Below are positions 61,532 through 64,000 of a DNA stretch of 64,000 bases, one piece after another. A program made the translations under genes and the position numbers. The notes below the pieces were generated by a model. It did not search any database. It saw only the letters and a program-made list of their open reading frames with translations, and was not told the DNA's origin. The stretch lies in assembly GCA_964034945.1 (NCBI GenBank), contig OZ035963.1:62221182-62285181 (forward strand), read 5' to 3'. The DNA comes from Chrysopilus asiliformis. Lineage: Eukaryota > Arthropoda > Insecta > Diptera > Rhagionidae. Every line of letters starts with the position of its first letter. Positions within the stretch are counted from its first letter, which is position 1.

Positions 61532-63675
61532 ATCCAGCAGTGATTTTTCTTTAAAAAACTTGACTATATTTTATGTTTTCATGTTTGATGTGGTTTTTTT
61601 TTATTATTATTATTTCAACGTAAGTAAGTGACCGACCTACTAACAACGTTTTGTGTTCACTTACGACGTTATGACATCACTTGTTCGCAAGTTTCAGTTG
61701 GTTTTAAAAACCGAATTCAGCCGGCAAGTTGTTTTTCGTTGCAGGTTAACATTTAGCCATAAGTCACAGACAAGTTTATGTCCAAAGAAAGTCAATGATG
61801 GCCACTTTTGGGGGGAAGGACAAAAGCTAAATTACACTATAGACGTTTTCTCGTACAGAATTTGTCCCCAAAAGTCTAAAACAAAGTCAAGAGTGTTTTT
61901 TTTTTTAAATTGAAGTCAATTTTCTGGTTGAAAATTTTGTTTGTGTGCTGCTGGAAATTATAAACTTTCCAGAAACGGACGACGCCAAAGGCCTACTCAA
62001 AATGTGATCGAAATTAACCGTGGATTATATCCGCCCGCCGCACCTATAAATGGAAAGCGCTAGTGCCACGGAAAAACAATATTTTTGCGCGTCAATATGA
62101 GATACTCTTGCGGCAACAACGAGTTCAATTTAACCTTCATTCCACCCACCCGATGGAGGTTAATCCGATGACAGTCAATTATACTATTCGCAACTATTAC
62201 TCGATCTAGCAATTATTTTCGTATTTTTTTAGATATCTATCTATCAGTTACAAATCGTTGTAAATCTCCACTTTATCCGAATGCCGCATTTAAAGCGAAT
62301 TACGCCCCGCGGAGCATTAATGACTATCTTAACTGGAAATGTAAATAAATTGCATGTGAAATGGTGATTTTTTTTCCAAGTTACTTATTGTACCCACACT
62401 GGATATTTCTTTATCCACATTACAAACAGTTGGTCGAACAAGTGCAAAAATATTTGATTTGCAAGTGAAAATTGCGGAAAAATTAATTTAATTTATTTTC
62501 GTCACTTAGGTGTTAAAAAGTGTCTGCCATAATGATAGATTGATGTTGCAGAAACCCACGGAGATATGCAAGCGGAAGGTCAGAGCAATTCACTGCCTGG
62601 TTTTACTACTGAACCTCCTTTTAAAAAATCTTACCCACGAACCTACGATTCCGGAAAAGATTGCCGGTAATAAAATCAATACAAATTCGACGAAACCCTA
62701 AGAGTAAATCGTCTTTGATTTGTAGAATTCCATCAGATTTTTTTTTATTCTAAAAGAATTTCTTTTGTGTTCAGGTGGGATGAAAGCTTTTTATTTCGGA
62801 GGAGTTTTAATGGTTTCTTAATCCTAAAATGTATTTTATTGGATTGTTTGTTGAATTAAAAACTGGAGATTTTTGGCGATTTTAGGAATTTCTTGAAAAA
62901 TATGTACTTCTGGATGTTTTGAACATTTAAAGTGTTTTATGCACATTTTTACGATTTTCGAAAAGGTCATTCAATTTTTTAACACGTTAACAGCCGTCGA
63001 GTCTTATTCTTTATGGCACTACGTCTCAATGTGGGTAGAGCAAAAAAACGCGTCTCGTCAATCTTTTCCCTTTCCCTGATGATCGGGTTTTCCGTAACGT
63101 AATTTCAAAATTGATCAGAAAACAGTAATTTTAGTCACATTTGTAGCTAAAAATGTTTCTATGACAAAAGATACGATTTTTTAAAGGTGGGTTTTCTGTA
63201 AAAAAAAATCGTAAAATTGCATAAATCCATTATACTACTTTTCATTTCTTCGAAGTTTTTTACGGGATATTTTTTGAGTACTTCTTATAAAATTCCAGTC
63301 ATTAAAACCAGTGGTTTTCCTGCAATTTTCCCTCAAAAAAAGTCTAAAGAGGTTAAAATTTAAAGCGTTTCAAAAAAATACAATACTAACAAAAAAGTTT
63401 AACTCTCCTAATAACCACCACATCACATAAATAGCTTTTGCCCATAAAAACCTCAATATTTGTTTTGATCTCAACGACATTCAAAAACAAAAGCTCATAA
63501 CTTCCATCCGAAAAACCTGCAAAATCAACAAAAATCTTCACGGCTTGCAAATTACCGAAAAGCAATCTTCATGGTTTCACCACGTTTGTCACGCCAATTC
63601 CACGGCGCGGCGCTTTTTTCGTATAAAATTAGCAAAAATTACATAATTTTTATAAATATATTTAATAATTATCAC

Positions 63676-64000
63676 CTTTCGTCTGGTTCCCAAATGCAAA
63701 TGCGAGAAATCTCTCTCGGGCGACTCAATCGAACTTCGCCGCAAATCCAGCGAATCAACAGAGATTCTCCGCGATTTCAGATAATCTTCGATGGATCCAT
63801 TTGAATACTTTCTCGGGCGTCCATCGACAACATGATGATGATGATGATTACCATTTGTCCCATTACTCTTTCCATTGTGATTAATGCTATTATTGATGTT
63901 ATTATTGTTATTCATGTGAATGACATCATCATCTTCGCTGCTGTCGGTGTTTCTGAATCGATTTCCAGATTCAAGAATCGTCACATGTCTGCTAAGATTC
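63676..64000 (-). CDS. Wdr47: WDR47 (nemitin), linker exon, cut by window edge
   Basis: This is the most upstream exon visible of the minus-strand WDR47 gene; the frame is open to the window edge, so its 5' end and the N-terminal half of the protein lie outside. It encodes 108 residues of low-complexity linker. An acidic SSEDDD patch comes first, then an Asn-rich run, five histidines (the ATG-repeat at about 63831-63845), and a basic segment with two RRxS basophilic-kinase consensus sites (RRIS and RRSS). The donor is AAAG|GTGATA, ending on a complete codon. This phase 0 fits the next exon, which begins on a full codon at 58632. The assignment rests on frame continuity, phase match and protein-like composition rather than on conserved residues, because linkers of this family diverge quickly. 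An additional exon inside the 5 kb intron cannot be excluded. Confidence 0.75.

Larger units (their letters stand above)
58633..63675 (-). other. WDR47 large intron, about 5.0 kb, phase 0
   Basis: This stretch between two phase-matched coding exons holds no exon I can support. It contains a hAT-like element at 59343, a pogo-like MITE at 59872, homopolymer-rich AT sequence at 60.1-60.8 kb, and a 278-bp tandem duplication at 60974-61531. Outside those I see only AT-rich unique sequence. Confidence 0.7.

Overview
The window is a piece of an animal nuclear genome. It is AT-rich, has GT-AG introns of tens to thousands of bases, carries no bacterial-style operons, and is packed with short inverted-repeat DNA transposons and simple repeats. 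The transposon types (hAT, pogo/Tigger, a CACT-ended MITE, GACG/GACA-rich interspersed elements) and the insect-like WDR47 gene suggest an insect, probably a dipteran. The species cannot be fixed from this sequence alone.

The only gene I can name is on the minus strand at the right end. Five coding exons between 56410 and the window edge encode the C-terminal seven-bladed WD40 propeller of WDR47 (nemitin), a microtubule-associated protein. Intron phases agree at all four junctions, giving 439 residues plus a stop. The N-terminal half of the gene lies outside the window. Its 5.0 kb intron contains three mobile or duplicated segments: a hAT-like element, a pogo-like MITE and a 278-bp tandem duplication.

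The left 56 kb has no conventional gene. Two well-formed plus-strand micro-exons, 47 nt at 17286 and 30 nt at 45843, have compatible phase and may belong to one unidentified plus-strand gene with introns of about 28 kb. If so, most of the window is the inside of that gene. A GC-richer stretch at 48.0-49.9 kb could be one of its promoters, but that is weak.

The rest is repeat landscape. There are three 272-bp copies of one MITE at 7.2, 22.1 and 50.8 kb, each with a 2-bp target duplication, plus a decayed fourth copy. Two hAT elements have perfect 8-bp target duplications (27888, nested inside another element, and 41528). There is a 375-bp element with 3-bp duplications at 35965, a near-perfect 117-bp hairpin at 6571, several fold-back repeats, and tandem arrays at 10.2, 30.9 and 39.1 kb. 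A CpG-rich word, TGCGCCGCAGG or its complement, recurs about thirty times (14 exact copies of its 10-base core) in otherwise AT-rich DNA. It often lies next to CCGGGACA-containing repeat ends, and it is the most unusual window-wide signal.
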